Below are positions 36,152 through 46,262 of a DNA stretch of 64,000 nt, in pieces; positions within the stretch are counted from its first letter, which is position 1, and each line of letters begins with the position of its first letter. This DNA is from Glutamicibacter sp. MNS18 (GTDB lineage Bacteria > Actinomycetota > Actinomycetes > Actinomycetales > Micrococcaceae): assembly GCF_026107515.2 (NCBI RefSeq), contig NZ_JAPCHW010000006.1, positions 62,001-126,000 of the forward strand, written 5' to 3'. The notes under the pieces were generated by a model that made no database searches, had not been told where the DNA came from, and worked only from the letters and a program-made list of their open reading frames with translations. The position numbers and the translations under genes were made by a program.

Positions 36152-37729
36152 ATGGAATTTTTCCTGCTTATTGTCGCCCTGCTCTTCGTCACCGTACTCG
36201 TGGTGGGGGTCTCCGAACGGATCGGACTGCCCTACCCGATCCTGATGCTGCTCTTTGCGCTGGCCGCCGGCTTCCTGCCGTTCATGCCGGCCATGCACAT
36301 CAACCCCGAGCTGATCCTGCCGATCTTCCTGCCTCCGCTGCTTTTCGCCACGGCCCAACGCAGCTCGTGGTCCGTCTTCCGGCTGCGTTGGAAGGCCCTG
36401 ATCCGGCTTGCGGTCATCCTGATCGTGGTGACCGCCGGTGCCGTGGCCGCCACGGCATGGACCCTGGCCCCGATGCTGTCCCTGCCGCTGGCCATCGCGC
36501 TCGGTGCCATCGTCGCCCCACCGGACCCGGTGTCCGTGGACGCGATCGCCACCAAGGTGAGGATGCCGCGCCGGCTGACCTCGTTGTTGGAAACCGAGGG
36601 GTTGTTCAACGACGCGATGGCCATCGTGATCTTCCAGCTGGCCGTCACCGCGACACTCAACGGTACCGAGGTGGGCTGGCAGATCGTTCCGCAGTTTGTG
36701 TTGGGCGCGGCGGCCGCCACCGTCCTGGGCTTCGCCATGGCCTGGCTGATCGGCGCGCTGAACCGGTTTGTCCCGAACCTGGTGGCGCGCTGCGCCGCGA
36801 CGCTGGTTGCTCCCTATGCGGTGTACCTGCTGGCCGAGGAGATCCATGCCTCCGGGGTGGTGGCGGTGGTGGTCACCGCCCTGGAACTGGGCCGACGGGC
36901 CCGCCCGCAGGATTCGCAGGAGCGGTTGACCCGCACGGCCTTCTGGGAAGTACTGGAGATGCTGGCCACCGGCCTGGCCTTCGGGTTCATGGGCATCGAG
37001 ATGAACCGCGTGGTGATCGAGGAGGGTGCCAATCTGATCAGCTTCATTCCGGGCGTCGTGCTGATCTGCGCCGTGGTGATCGCGGTGCGTGCCGGATGGA
37101 TGTTCATCACCCATTACCTGCCGCGTTCGCGCAGCAACGGGCCGGCCGCGGCCAAGGACGCGCTGGTGCTGACTTGGTGCGGCATGCGCGGGCTGGCCAC
37201 GCTGGCATTGGCATTGGCGCTACCGGTCAACGACGCGGCCGGCAATCCCATCGAGGGGCGAAACTTCGCGGTAGTGACCGCCTGCGCCGTCCTGCTGGCT
37301 ACCCTGGTGATTCCGGGGTTGACCCTGCCGTCGTTGATGCGGGTCTTGAAGTTGCAGGACAATGAGAAGCTGCTCAGCAGGCAACGCCGTGCCCTGGCCA
37401 ACCGGGCCCAGCACACGGCGATGGGCAAACTGAAGTCCAGCCCCGAGCTGGCCGCGCTTCCCGAGGAATACCGCCAGGTGATCACCCGTCGCCTGCAGAC
37501 CTTGCACACCCTGCTGATTACCGATGAGCCGGAGGTCGATACACTGCACGGGGAGAAGCTGGCCAAGTACCGGCACATCATCACCGTGTCCGATGCGTTG
37601 CAAAGCCAAGCGTTGAATGCCGCCCGCGACGAACTGCTGCGGGCTCGCAATGAGCCGGGGGTGGATCCGCATATGGTCGACGACATTGTGCAGCGGTTGG
37701 ATCGCCGCACCATGACCCTGGACCGCTGA
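36152..37729 (+). CDS. Na+/H+ antiporter, CPA1 family
   Basis: 525 residues. About 12 membrane helices in the first 400 residues with CPA1 landmarks: FLPPLLFATAQRSSW, ALGAIVAPPDPVSVDAI (the ion-binding segment, D near 130), LLETEGLFNDAMAIVIF (the conserved ND) and WCGMRGLATLALAL. The last 120 residues form a charged cytoplasmic tail that may regulate activity. Exchanges Na+ for H+ for pH and salt control. Gene alone; it ends 34 bp from the convergent rlmC. Confidence 0.92.
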   Translation: MEFFLLIVALLFVTVLVVGVSERIGLPYPILMLLFALAAGFLPFMPAMHINPELILPIFLPPLLFATAQRSSWSVFRLRWKALIRLAVILIVVTAGAVAATAWTLAPMLSLPLAIALGAIVAPPDPVSVDAIATKVRMPRRLTSLLETEGLFNDAMAIVIFQLAVTATLNGTEVGWQIVPQFVLGAAAATVLGFAMAWLIGALNRFVPNLVARCAATLVAPYAVYLLAEEIHASGVVAVVVTALELGRRARPQDSQERLTRTAFWEVLEMLATGLAFGFMGIEMNRVVIEEGANLISFIPGVVLICAVVIAVRAGWMFITHYLPRSRSNGPAAAKDALVLTWCGMRGLATLALALALPVNDAAGNPIEGRNFAVVTACAVLLATLVIPGLTLPSLMRVLKLQDNEKLLSRQRRALANRAQHTAMGKLKSSPELAALPEEYRQVITRRLQTLHTLLITDEPEVDTLHGEKLAKYRHIITVSDALQSQALNAARDELLRARNEPGVDPHMVDDIVQRLDRRTMTLDR

Positions 37730-37763
37730 TCCCCCGCCACCCGGCCTGACCCCGGTTGCCCGG

Positions 37764-38891
37764 CTATTCCTTGCGCTGCAGCCGGAGGATCACCTCGTAG
37801 TGGTTGGTCTGCGGGAACATGTCCATGACCCGGGCTTCGACCGGTTCCAGGTTGCCCATCCGTTTCAGGTCCTTGGCCAGCGACACCGCATTGCAGCTGG
37901 AATAGATCACGTGCTTGACCTGTGAGTCGTTCAACCAATCAGCCATTACCGCACCGATCCCACGCCGTGGGGGGTTCACCACCACCAGTTCCGGCCCCTG
38001 GTCCTGGCCCACCACGAAATCGGTCGCATCCCCCGTGACAAAACGGGTATTTTCCATTCCCAGATCGGCGGCACTGCGTTCGGCGGCCTTGACCGCCGCG
38101 GCGCTGGATTCCACGCCCACCACCTGGCGGCCGGATGCCGAGCAGTGCAGCGCAAAGCCGCCCACACCACAGTAGAGGTCCCAGAGGCTGGCAGGCTCAA
38201 GTTCCGTGACCCATTGCCGGGCCTGGCGGTACAGGGCACCGGCGATCTCGGTATTGGTCTGGAAGAACCCCTGCGGGCGCAGGTGCATTCCGATGCCGTT
38301 CAGTTCCATCCCCAGGGTCTGGGCGGCAGTGAGCACGATCTCTTCCTCGCCTTCAAGTACGGCCTTGTGCTCGGGCAGGAAATTCACCGACACCACCTTG
38401 GCTGCGGGCAACGCCTTGCGGAACAGTTCCAGGCTGTCGCGGAGGGCCACGAAGTGCTTTTTGGTGCGCAGTACCCACCGCACCATCAGGTCCCCGGACG
38501 GGGCCAGGGTAATGATGACGTGCTTGAGTTCGCCCTTGCGTTTCGGAACGTCGTAGGGGATCAGTCCCAGCTGCCGGATAAAGCGTTCGATGACGGGAAA
38601 TGCCGCCCGTAACTCGGGGGCGCAGACCCCGCAGTGTCGCAGGTCGATACCATGGCCGTCGGCGTCCAGGATTCCAATGTTCGGGCTCTCGCTGGTGCCG
38701 GAAATCACCATTTTTGCCTTGTTCCTGAACCCGGATTCGGTGCTGGGCTGCGGGGGAAGGAACCGCAGCGACGTGTGGTCGGCCAGCAGCCTGGCACAGT
38801 GTTCGGCCTTATCCTGCAGCTGTTGCAGGTACGGGACGGCCATGAGGCTGCACGAACGGCAGCGGCCAGCGGCAAAATAAAGACATTCCAT
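37764..38891 (-). CDS. rlmC: 23S rRNA (uracil-C5)-methyltransferase RlmC
   Basis: 375 residues from the second ATG at 38891 (MECLYFAAGRCRSC); ATG 38903 adds four residues. No good ribosome site at either. RlmC/RlmD/TrmA family: iron-sulfur cysteines in the N-terminus (C3, C11, C14, and HCGVC), SAM motif LWDLYCGVGGFALH, GVESSAAAVKAAE, VVVNPPRRGIG, and catalytic cysteine in VIYSSCNAVSLAKDL. The short N-terminus lacks a TRAM domain, which separates RlmC (U747) from RlmD. Methylates 23S rRNA. Confidence 0.92.
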   Translation of the reverse strand: MECLYFAAGRCRSCSLMAVPYLQQLQDKAEHCARLLADHTSLRFLPPQPSTESGFRNKAKMVISGTSESPNIGILDADGHGIDLRHCGVCAPELRAAFPVIERFIRQLGLIPYDVPKRKGELKHVIITLAPSGDLMVRWVLRTKKHFVALRDSLELFRKALPAAKVVSVNFLPEHKAVLEGEEEIVLTAAQTLGMELNGIGMHLRPQGFFQTNTEIAGALYRQARQWVTELEPASLWDLYCGVGGFALHCSASGRQVVGVESSAAAVKAAERSAADLGMENTRFVTGDATDFVVGQDQGPELVVVNPPRRGIGAVMADWLNDSQVKHVIYSSCNAVSLAKDLKRMGNLEPVEARVMDMFPQTNHYEVILRLQRKE

Positions 38892-39041
38892 GATGCTGGC
38901 CATGGTACCGAACCCGCAGATGACACAGGTAAGAATCCTCGGTGCCGATTGCCCGGATATTTTCAGGTTCGGGCGATAGTCTCGAATTCAGATCGCCCCT
39001 GGTGCAGCACCCCGGGCACTCACGGAATCCGGAAAGGGACA

Positions 39042-39971
39042 ATGGCACAGCAGATCCGTCGCACTTCGACTCGCCGCTCGCTGGCGTTCGTGGCCCTTCC
39101 CCTGGCTGCCGCACTGAGTGCCACCTGCACCAGCTGTGCCGCACCGGCCAGCGCACCGGAAGAGGTCTCCGTAGCCGAGGTCACACTTCCACCGGTCTCC
39201 GAAAACACCGACGACGGATCGCGGGAATCTCCCGATGCACCGGCCACCGTCTCCGCAACGGTCACCCACCCGGCAGCTGAATCCGGCGGCGAGGGTGAGG
39301 TGGCGCCGTTATCTAGCGCAGGTGCAGCCACCAATGCCCCGTCCGTGTCGGTCATCCCCAGCACCTCCCCAAGTTTTGATCCGGCCACCACCCGGCTCTT
39401 CGCTGCCGTGAGCGAGCATGATGTGTCGGCTGCCGAATCGGCCGTGGCCGAGGGCGCAGATGTCGAAGCGCGGGACAGCTACGGCCGCAGCGCACTGATG
39501 CGTGCGGTGGTCAACCGCGACGAAGCCATGGCGTTGAAGCTATTGGGACTGGGAGCCGACCCGAACCACACCGATGATTTCCAGGAATCTGCGTATCTGC
39601 GTTCCAGTGCGGAGGGAATGATCGCGGTCTTGCGTTCGAGCATCGAGCACGGCGCGGATCTGGAAGCCACCAACCACATGGGCAGCACCGCACTATCGGT
39701 GGCCAGTGAAAACGGCAGGGTCGAGTCGGTGCGGGTACTGCTGCAGCATGACATCGATATCAACCATGTCAACGATCTGGGCTGGACCGCCCTGCACGAG
39801 GCCGTCGTCCTGGGCCAGGGTTCCTCGAACTACCTGAGCGTAGTCCGGTTGCTGATGCTGGGTGGAGCCGATCCGACGATCAAGGACCGGACCGGAAACG
39901 ACGCGCTGGAGCTGGCCAACGAGCGCAGTCTAAGCCAGATGGAACAGACCATCCGCAGCTCCTGGCGCTAG
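39042..39971 (+). CDS. Secreted ankyrin-repeat protein, likely lipoprotein
   Basis: 309 residues from ATG 39042, with GGAAAGG at good spacing; the longer open frame upstream has no similarity. Basic N-terminus, hydrophobic stretch LAFVALPLAAALSATC and cysteines around 30-34 suggest a signal peptide, possibly lipidated, though the lipobox is imperfect. A Ser/Thr/Pro-rich linker (about 40-125) leads to roughly four ankyrin repeats (about 130-300): GADVEARDSYGRSALMRAV, LGADPNHTDD, GADLEATNHMGSTALSVA, INHVNDLGWTALHEAV. A protein-binding role outside the cell is inferred; the partner is unknown. Confidence 0.8.
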   Translation: MAQQIRRTSTRRSLAFVALPLAAALSATCTSCAAPASAPEEVSVAEVTLPPVSENTDDGSRESPDAPATVSATVTHPAAESGGEGEVAPLSSAGAATNAPSVSVIPSTSPSFDPATTRLFAAVSEHDVSAAESAVAEGADVEARDSYGRSALMRAVVNRDEAMALKLLGLGADPNHTDDFQESAYLRSSAEGMIAVLRSSIEHGADLEATNHMGSTALSVASENGRVESVRVLLQHDIDINHVNDLGWTALHEAVVLGQGSSNYLSVVRLLMLGGADPTIKDRTGNDALELANERSLSQMEQTIRSSWR

Positions 39972-39984
39972 CTGGCCACGTGGC

Positions 39985-40395
39985 CTAGAGCGCATCCACG
40001 TAGTACCAGACCCCGTCCTCGCGCACGAAGGTGCTGATCTCATGCTGCTCGCCATCGGTTCCCGCCGAACGGTAGCGGGCGCTGAATTCCACCACTCCAC
40101 GTGAGGCCTGCGGCCCTCCGGCCCGGGTACGCCTGATCGACAGGCCCAGCCATTGTGTCCCGGCATCGAAGTCCAGGCTTCGTGGCCGGGTGCTCTCATG
40201 CCAGGTCTCCAGCAGGTAATCGGCCAGGTGCAGGACAAACGCGCTGTATCGTGAGCGCATCAGCGTCTCGGCGGTGGGCGGCAGGGCGCTGTGGTCGGCG
40301 CGGCCGGCATGCCAGGGTCCGCAGCAGTCCCGGTAGCCGGGTTGCCCGTCCTGGCCGACGCGGCAGGGGCAAGGTGCATCCGGTGTAGTTTCCAT
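39985..40395 (-). CDS. YchJ-family SEC-C motif protein
   Basis: 136 residues from ATG 40395; in-frame TTG and GTG just upstream are alternatives. PCPCRVGQDGQPGYRDCCGP is the SEC-C zinc motif at the N-terminus; MRSRYSAFVLHLADYLLETWH and FVREDGVWYYVDA are the YchJ NTF2-like core. A small cytoplasmic protein of unknown function found in most proteobacteria and actinobacteria. Convergent with the ankyrin gene at a 13-bp gap. Confidence 0.9.
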   Translation of the reverse strand: METTPDAPCPCRVGQDGQPGYRDCCGPWHAGRADHSALPPTAETLMRSRYSAFVLHLADYLLETWHESTRPRSLDFDAGTQWLGLSIRRTRAGGPQASRGVVEFSARYRSAGTDGEQHEISTFVREDGVWYYVDAL

Positions 40396-40789
40396 CAACA
40401 CCAGAGTACTGGGCCATCAACCAAGTACATGCTGCCCCGGCCTGCGGTTCCTTCCAGGCTCCCGGCCAACTGGAGGGTATCGACGCTGCTGGCACCAGGG
40501 TGGCCTAATTGTGAGCAACTGAACACGAGCGGGTGAGGACAACGGATTCCGTGGCCGTCGGGCACTTCTGTCCGGTCGGGGCAGTGTTTCGCACCGGGAC
40601 TACGGCGAACCGGACTTCCGAGCGACCCGATTGCCGGCTGTGCACGGATAGCTGGCTCACACTGGGTCCGGGGATGGGCCGCATTGCCGGTAGACTGTAA
40701 CCGCAAGCTCGCGGAGCGCCAATCCCCCCTGGTGTGAGACGGCATTCCGTGTGGCATTTAACCACCCTCGTGCACAGGAGATATGCCGG
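40396..40789. other. 394-bp region upstream of purS, no gene seen
   Basis: Holds the promoter of purSQL and of the divergent YchJ gene. A -10-like TAGACT lies at about 40690, followed by roughly 95 bases of leader ending in the purS ribosome site AGGAG. I saw no purine or other riboswitch consensus. Confidence 0.45.
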
Positions 40790-41041
40790 ATGCCCCGGAT
40801 CGTTGTTGATGTCATGCTCAAGCCAGAAATCCTTGACCCCCAGGGCAAGGCGATTGCGGGAGCACTACCCCGCCTAGGCTTCTCCTCCTTCGAAGCTGTC
40901 CGCCAGGGCAAGCGTTTCGAACTGACCGTTGAGGGTGAGGTGACCGAGGAAATCCTCGCCCAAGCCCGCGAAGCAGCCGAAACCCTGCTGTCCAACCCGG
41001 TAATCGAGGACGTTGTCAACGTCGAGGTTGTTGCGGACTAA
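40790..41041 (+). CDS. purS: Phosphoribosylformylglycinamidine synthase subunit PurS
   Basis: 83 residues from ATG 40790 with AGGAG 9 bases upstream. The sequence [20 protein letters not shown], then [11 protein letters not shown] and [10 protein letters not shown] is the small PurS subunit that bridges PurQ and PurL in the FGAM synthase complex (step 4 of purine synthesis). Its stop codon shares one base with the purQ start (TAATG), indicating translational coupling. Confidence 0.95.
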   Translation: MPRIVVDVMLKPEILDPQGKAIAGALPRLGFSSFEAVRQGKRFELTVEGEVTEEILAQAREAAETLLSNPVIEDVVNVEVVAD

Positions 41042-41793
41042 TGAGTACCGAACTACCCCTGATTGGCGACTACTCGACGCCCGGTACTGAACTGTCTGGT
41101 GCCCGCATTGGCGTGGTGACCTTCCCCGGCACGCTCGATGACCGTGATGCCGCCCGCGCGGTTCGCGCTGCCGGTGCCGAAGCCGTCGCGCTGTGGCATG
41201 GTGACACCGATCTGCAGGATGTCGACGCGGTGATCATCCCCGGAGGCTTCTCCTACGGTGATTACCTGCGTGCCGGCGCCATCTCCCGTTTCGCACCGAT
41301 GATGGCCAAGATCGTTGACGCCGCGAACTCGGAAGCCCGGCTGCCAGTGCTCGGCATCTGCAACGGCTTCCAGATCCTCACCGAATCGCACCTGTTGCCC
41401 GGCTCGATGATCAAGAACGACCACCTGAAGTTCATCTGCCGTGACCAGCTGTTGCGTGTGGAGAACAACGAGACGGCCTGGACCAACCAGTACGACAAGG
41501 GTGAGGAAATCACCATCGTGCTGAAGAACCAGGACGGCCAGTACGTGGCCGACGAAAAGGTGCTGGACGAGCTGGTTGCCGAAAACCGCGTGGCATTCTC
41601 CTACGTGGGCTGGAACCCGAACGGTTCGCGCCGCTCGATCGCCGGCATCAGCAACAAGGCCGGCAACGTGGTGGGCCTCATGCCGCACCCGGAACACGCC
41701 ATCGAGTCCGGGTTCGGTCCGGACCACCGCGGCACCGACGGCCTGCGGTTCTTCACCAGCGTCGTGACCCAGCTTGTTGGAGGCAAGAAGTGA
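41041..41793 (+). CDS. purQ: FGAM synthase glutaminase subunit PurQ
   Basis: 250 residues. Class I glutamine amidotransferase: [40 protein letters not shown], nucleophile cysteine in [13 protein letters not shown], and catalytic His/Glu in [11 protein letters not shown]. Supplies ammonia to PurL from glutamine. The N-terminus is extended by about 15 residues ([15 protein letters not shown]) relative to most PurQ, and this extension is in frame with the coupled start, so it is probably genuine. Overlaps purL by 4 bp. Confidence 0.96.
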   Translation: MSTELPLIGDYSTPGTELSGARIGVVTFPGTLDDRDAARAVRAAGAEAVALWHGDTDLQDVDAVIIPGGFSYGDYLRAGAISRFAPMMAKIVDAANSEARLPVLGICNGFQILTESHLLPGSMIKNDHLKFICRDQLLRVENNETAWTNQYDKGEEITIVLKNQDGQYVADEKVLDELVAENRVAFSYVGWNPNGSRRSIAGISNKAGNVVGLMPHPEHAIESGFGPDHRGTDGLRFFTSVVTQLVGGKK

Positions 41794-44093
41794 CCCAGGA
41801 ATTCAACATCGATACCGTTGAAAACGCGGCCGGCACCCCGAACGTGGAGCTGCCATGGGCCGAACTGGGCCTGAAGGCCAACGAGTTCGAGGAGATCGTC
41901 AAGATCCTCGGCCGCCGCCCGACTGCCGCGGAACTGGCCATGTACTCGGTCATGTGGTCCGAGCACTGCTCGTACAAGTCCACCAAGAACCACCTGCGCC
42001 AGTTCGGTGCGAAGGTGACCGAGGAGATGAAGAAGGACCTGATGGTCGGCATCGGCGAAAACGCCGGTGTCACCGACCTGGGCGACGGCTGGGCCGTGAC
42101 CTTCAAGATCGAATCGCACAACTCCCCCTCCTACGTGGAGCCCTACCAGGGTGCGGCCACCGGCATCGGCGGTATCGTGCGCGACATCATCTCGATGGGT
42201 GCCCGCCCGATTGCCGTCATGGATCCATTGCGCTTCGGTGCCATCGACCACCCTGATTCGCAGCGTGTGGTGCACGGTGTGGTTTCCGGCATCGGCGGCT
42301 ACGGCAACTCGCTGGGCCTGCCGAACATCGGCGGCGAAACCGTCTTCGACCCGATCTACCAGGGCAACCCGCTGGTCAACGCGTTGGCCGTGGGCGCCCT
42401 GCGCCACGAGGACCTGCGCCTGGCCAACGCCTCCGGTGTGGGCAACAAGGTCGTGCTTTTCGGGGCACGCACCGGTGGTGACGGCATCGGCGGCGCTTCG
42501 GTGCTCGCTTCGGAGTCCTTCGACGACACCAAGCCCTCCAAGCGCCCTGCCGTGCAGGTCGGTGACCCGTTCGCCGAGAAGGTGCTCATCGAGTGCTGCC
42601 TGGAACTGTTCAAGGCTTCGCTGGTCGAGGGAATCCAGGACCTGGGTGCCGCGGGCATTTCCTGCGCCACCAGCGAACTGGCCTCCAACGGCGAGGGCGG
42701 CATGCACGTGGAACTGACCAATGTGCTGCTGCGCGATTCCACCCTGACCCCGGGCGAGATCCTGATGTCGGAGTCCCAGGAACGCATGATGGCCGTGGTG
42801 ACCCCGGAGAACATCGAGGCCTTCGAAGCCGTCATGGCCAAGTGGAACGTCGAGTACTCGTGGCTCGGTGAGGTGACCGACACCAACCGGCTGGTCATCA
42901 CCTGGAACGGCGAGGTCATCGTGGACGTGGACCCGAAGACCGTGGCCCATGACGGCCCGGTCTACGACCGCCCCTACGCCCGCCCGGACTGGCAGGATGC
43001 CCTGCAGGCCGACACCTTCCGCTCCTCCGAAGCCGGCGCCAACCTGCCGTCTTCCGGTGAGGAATTGAAGGCCGCCGTGCTGGAACTGATCGCCAGCCCG
43101 AACATGTGCGACAAGTCCTGGATCACCAGCCAGTACGACCGCTACGTGGGCGGCAACACCGCCCTGGCCGCCCCGGATGATGCCGGTGTGGTCCGCGTGG
43201 ATGAGCAAACCGGTCTGGGCGTGGCCATCGCCACCGACGCCAACGGCCGCTACGCCTACCTGGATCCGTACGCCGGGGCCCAGCTGGCGCTGGCCGAGTC
43301 CTACCGCAACGTCGCCACCTCCGGCGCCGTGCCGGCCGCCGTCTCGGACTGCCTGAACTACGGTTCGCCCGAGGACCCGGATGTCATGTGGCAGCTGGCC
43401 GAAGGCATCCGTGGCCTGTCCGATGCCTGCATGGAACTCGGTGTCCCGGTGACCGGCGGCAACGTCTCGCTGTACAACCAGACCGGTGACAAGGCCATCC
43501 ACCCGACCCCGGTGGTCGCCACCTTGGGCAAGCTGGATGATGTGGCCCGCCGCACCCCCTCGGGGTGGCGCGAGGAGGCCGACGGGCAGGCGATCTACCT
43601 GATCGGCAAGACCTTCGACGAGCTGGACGGCTCGGAGTTCGCCAACCTGCGCGGACACCTCGGCGGTCTGCCACCGAAGGTGGACCTGGCAGCCGAGAAG
43701 GCTCTGGGCCAGGTGCTGATTAACGCCAGCCGCGACGGCATGATCGATGCCGCACATGACCTCTCCGAGGGCGGCCTGGCTGCCGCACTGTCGGAGATGG
43801 TACTGCGCTACGGTGTCGGTGCCCGGGTGGCACTGGACGAGATCATCTCCCGTGACGGGATCGACGCATTCACCGCGCTGTTCTCCGAGACCCAGGCCCG
43901 CGCCCTGGTCGCGGTGCCACGCAGTGAAGAGGTCCGTTTCAACGACATGACCAGCGCCCGCGGCATCACCGTGGCCCGCATCGGTGTCGTTGACGCACAG
44001 TCCGGCGCCCTGGAGGTCCAGGGCCAGTTCACCGCTTCGGTGGAAGAACTGCGTGAGGCCCATGAAGGAACCATGGTCAAGTACTTCGGCTAG
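41790..44093 (+). CDS. purL: FGAM synthase subunit PurL
   Basis: 767 residues, the small Bacillus-type PurL. ATP-dependent conversion of FGAR to FGAM with ammonia from PurQ. Landmarks: [66 protein letters not shown] and [15 protein letters not shown], plus a later [11 protein letters not shown] start inside a GTGA overlap with purQ. The codon bias is strong, suggesting high expression. A hairpin follows at 44120. Confidence 0.97.
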   Translation: MTQEFNIDTVENAAGTPNVELPWAELGLKANEFEEIVKILGRRPTAAELAMYSVMWSEHCSYKSTKNHLRQFGAKVTEEMKKDLMVGIGENAGVTDLGDGWAVTFKIESHNSPSYVEPYQGAATGIGGIVRDIISMGARPIAVMDPLRFGAIDHPDSQRVVHGVVSGIGGYGNSLGLPNIGGETVFDPIYQGNPLVNALAVGALRHEDLRLANASGVGNKVVLFGARTGGDGIGGASVLASESFDDTKPSKRPAVQVGDPFAEKVLIECCLELFKASLVEGIQDLGAAGISCATSELASNGEGGMHVELTNVLLRDSTLTPGEILMSESQERMMAVVTPENIEAFEAVMAKWNVEYSWLGEVTDTNRLVITWNGEVIVDVDPKTVAHDGPVYDRPYARPDWQDALQADTFRSSEAGANLPSSGEELKAAVLELIASPNMCDKSWITSQYDRYVGGNTALAAPDDAGVVRVDEQTGLGVAIATDANGRYAYLDPYAGAQLALAESYRNVATSGAVPAAVSDCLNYGSPEDPDVMWQLAEGIRGLSDACMELGVPVTGGNVSLYNQTGDKAIHPTPVVATLGKLDDVARRTPSGWREEADGQAIYLIGKTFDELDGSEFANLRGHLGGLPPKVDLAAEKALGQVLINASRDGMIDAAHDLSEGGLAAALSEMVLRYGVGARVALDEIISRDGIDAFTALFSETQARALVAVPRSEEVRFNDMTSARGITVARIGVVDAQSGALEVQGQFTASVEELREAHEGTMVKYFG

Positions 44094-44119
44094 GTTCCGG
44101 TAACTGGACCGCACGAGTA

Positions 44120-44153
44120 AACGGCCCGTTTCCCTGTGGGGAGGCGGGCCGTT
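44120..44153 (+). terminator. Terminator-like hairpin after purL
   Basis: AACGGCCCG (44120-44128) pairs with CGGGCCGTT (44145-44153); the loop can pair further (CCC/GGG). There is no T tract on either strand. Confidence 0.65.
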
Positions 44154-44186
44154 CGCCGTTGGTTGCGGATACCGGGCGGAGGACAC

Positions 44187-44762
44187 TCATTTGTTGCTGA
44201 GCACGTCCTCGATGGCTTCGCCGTCCACCAGGATCTCGGCGCTTCCGGTTCCCGCGGCCGTCATCGCCGTATACTTCAGCTGTTCGATAATCCGTGGATC
44301 ATCGCAGGCACCACCGGAAACTACCTGGCCGGTCAGGTCGACAGTGACGGTATCGGCGGCGACCTGAGCGGCGACGAATTCCAGGTCCGAGGCGACCAAG
44401 GTGTTCTGCAATCCGGAGGCACCATGCTCACGCTCGTCGTCAGCCAACAAGGTGCTCATCGAGACCTCGACCTGATCGGTGAATTCCACCGGGGTACTTT
44501 CCGTGGCGACAATCGAATCCCCACAGCCAATCTCGGGTCCTGACACGCCTTCGTCCCCGATCGCTACATAAAACAAGGTCAGTGCCGCGGTGGTGGGTGA
44601 GGGGCTGGGTGATTCATCCGGCGGCGCGGAGGTCGTTGCGGTGGCCGGAGGTGTGGTGGTTTGGTCGGGATCAGGGCTGGAGCCGCCGGTACATCCCGAC
44701 ACGGCCAGCACCAGACCGAGCGTTGAGACACCGGCAATCCGGCGGATCCAAAGGGATGCCAT
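44187..44762 (-). CDS. GerMN-domain lipoprotein
   Basis: 191 residues from ATG 44762 with GGGAGGAAG 5 bases upstream. Signal peptide with lipobox AVSGC (cysteine about 24), a Thr/Pro/Ser linker to about 60, then a GerMN-type fold: LTLFYVAIGD, VEVSMSTLLADDEREHGASG, VTVDLTGQVVSGGACDDPRI, IEQLKYTAM. GerMN domains are found in cell-surface lipoproteins such as LpqB. It would sit on the outer membrane face. Convergent with purL. Exact function unknown. Confidence 0.8.
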   Translation of the reverse strand: MASLWIRRIAGVSTLGLVLAVSGCTGGSSPDPDQTTTPPATATTSAPPDESPSPSPTTAALTLFYVAIGDEGVSGPEIGCGDSIVATESTPVEFTDQVEVSMSTLLADDEREHGASGLQNTLVASDLEFVAAQVAADTVTVDLTGQVVSGGACDDPRIIEQLKYTAMTAAGTGSAEILVDGEAIEDVLSNK

Positions 44763-45008
44763 GGTTCTTCCTCCCTGGGACACGGTGGACATCGTGGCAT
44801 TAACCGTAGACACGGTGTGGGCCCGATGACAGCACGGGAGCATTGCGATTCGGGCAAGATGGGGTGGACCAGTACCCAAAGTGCCAACCTGTAACCCACC
44901 CGGCTTTTCCCTCCAAGTGTTTCACCGGCCACTTGTGCACCGCCCTCGCACCCTTCAAACTCGAGACATCAGCAGTTGGCGCAAATGTGTACTCCAGGGA
45001 GCCCAGCC

Positions 45009-46196
45009 ATGTCGCACCGCAAGAAATACAAGAAGTATCAGAAGAAGTACGGGCACGGTGCACAGGTCGCGGTTCCGGCACAGGACCACTTTCTCCTCGA
45101 GGTGCTGCGCCGAGCGGAAAAACACGGCGCCAAGGCCGGGCACAAGACCGTCCGCAAGGCCCTGAAGCATGCGGAGCACAATGGTCCGAACCTTTCCGAG
45201 GCCGAAGTCGAGGAACTCTATGCCGCGGCCGAACGTGCCGGGGCAGCCGCGGCCTTGCTCGCGGCCCGCAAGATGCTGGGGAAGAACCTCGGCCACGGCG
45301 AATTGCCTCCGGAGTCCATGTCCACCGGGCATGCGCCGATGGCCACTGTCGATCCCCGCCAGGTACCGCCAGCCGGATACGTTCCCGGGGCAACCCAAGC
45401 CAGCGAACGGTCGCGCGGCCACCACCTGCAGGGCATGGGCCAACATGTGCTGACCATCAAGCGTATTGAGGAACTGAGTCCCGAGATGGTCCGCATCGTG
45501 GCCGGCGCCCCGAAGCTGGCCGGATACCGCCCGAACTCCAAGGCCGACCAGTACGTCAAAATGTATTATGCCGACCCCGCGCTCGGGCTGGTTCCACCCT
45601 ATGACCTGAAGGCTTTGCGTCAAACGCTGCCACGGCAGCAGATGCCCCGTTCCCGCTCCTACACGATCCGCTGGGTTGATGAGGCTGCCGAGGAATTGGC
45701 CATCGATTTCGTGTTACATCAGGACCCCGGATCCGCTGGTGCCTGGGCCGCTGCGGCGAAGGTCGGCGACCCGATGGTGATTTCCGGGGCACGCGGGAAA
45801 TTCACGCCGCGCAGTAAATCGGACTACTTCATCTTCGCAGCGGACGAGGCCGGGATCCCCGCCATATCCTCCGCTGTGGCAATGCTCCCGGAAAATGCCC
45901 AGGGGGTGGCCCTGCTGGAGATCGCCGGGCCCGGCAGCGAGTTCACGATTCCGCATCCGGATGGTGTGGAGCTTCGCTGGCTTCACCGCAATGGTGAAGC
46001 GGCCGGAACAACGGACCTGCTGCCCCAGGCCATGCGCGCCCTTCCGCAACCATCACGGAACACCGCGGTGATGGCCCACGCCGAGCGCAGCGCGGCCAAG
46101 GCCATGTCCGGCATCGCCTCCAGCTGGGGATTGGACAAGAAATCGGTGCACATTTACTCGTACTGGACGTTGCGGCGGGCGAAGATCCGGCATTAG
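45009..46196 (+). CDS. Siderophore-interacting protein (FAD-binding) with Lys-rich N-terminal extension
   Basis: 395 residues from ATG 45009 (AGGGAG 7 bases upstream). Residues about 140-380 are the SIP fold: an FAD-binding barrel ending SRSYTIRWVDEAAEELAIDF, then GAWAAAAKVGDPMVISGARGKF and a C-terminal NADP-like half (YFIFAADEAGIPAISSAV, KKSVHIYSYW). It would reduce ferric siderophores in the cytoplasm. The N-terminal 110 residues are unusual: very basic (SHRKKYKKYQKKYGHG) and then helical Ala/Glu-rich, with no known domain. It stands about 3.4 kb upstream of the siderophore transporter genes. Confidence 0.85.
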   Translation: MSHRKKYKKYQKKYGHGAQVAVPAQDHFLLEVLRRAEKHGAKAGHKTVRKALKHAEHNGPNLSEAEVEELYAAAERAGAAAALLAARKMLGKNLGHGELPPESMSTGHAPMATVDPRQVPPAGYVPGATQASERSRGHHLQGMGQHVLTIKRIEELSPEMVRIVAGAPKLAGYRPNSKADQYVKMYYADPALGLVPPYDLKALRQTLPRQQMPRSRSYTIRWVDEAAEELAIDFVLHQDPGSAGAWAAAAKVGDPMVISGARGKFTPRSKSDYFIFAADEAGIPAISSAVAMLPENAQGVALLEIAGPGSEFTIPHPDGVELRWLHRNGEAAGTTDLLPQAMRALPQPSRNTAVMAHAERSAAKAMSGIASSWGLDKKSVHIYSYWTLRRAKIRH

Positions 46197-46223
46197 CAAC
46201 CGGTTCCCAGGCAGTAACGTTGG

Positions 46224-46241
46224 CGGTAGGAATTCCTACCG
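46224..46241. promoter_or_regulatory. 18-bp perfect palindrome upstream of the DUF308-lipase gene
   Basis: CGGTAGGAATTCCTACCG is fully self-complementary and ends 21 bases before ATG 46263, probably at or near the transcription start. The lack of any loop argues for a DNA operator (TetR-like size) rather than a terminator. Confidence 0.7.
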
Positions 46242-46262
46242 TCACCTGTCAAGGAGCCATTC

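Noticed and set aside
40396-40789. Purine riboswitch before purS
   Set aside because: No G-box core or two matching loop sequences are present.
41601-44186. 861-residue open frame on the minus strand opposite purQ/purL
   Set aside because: An antisense shadow of strongly biased GC-rich codons; no ribosome site or family match.
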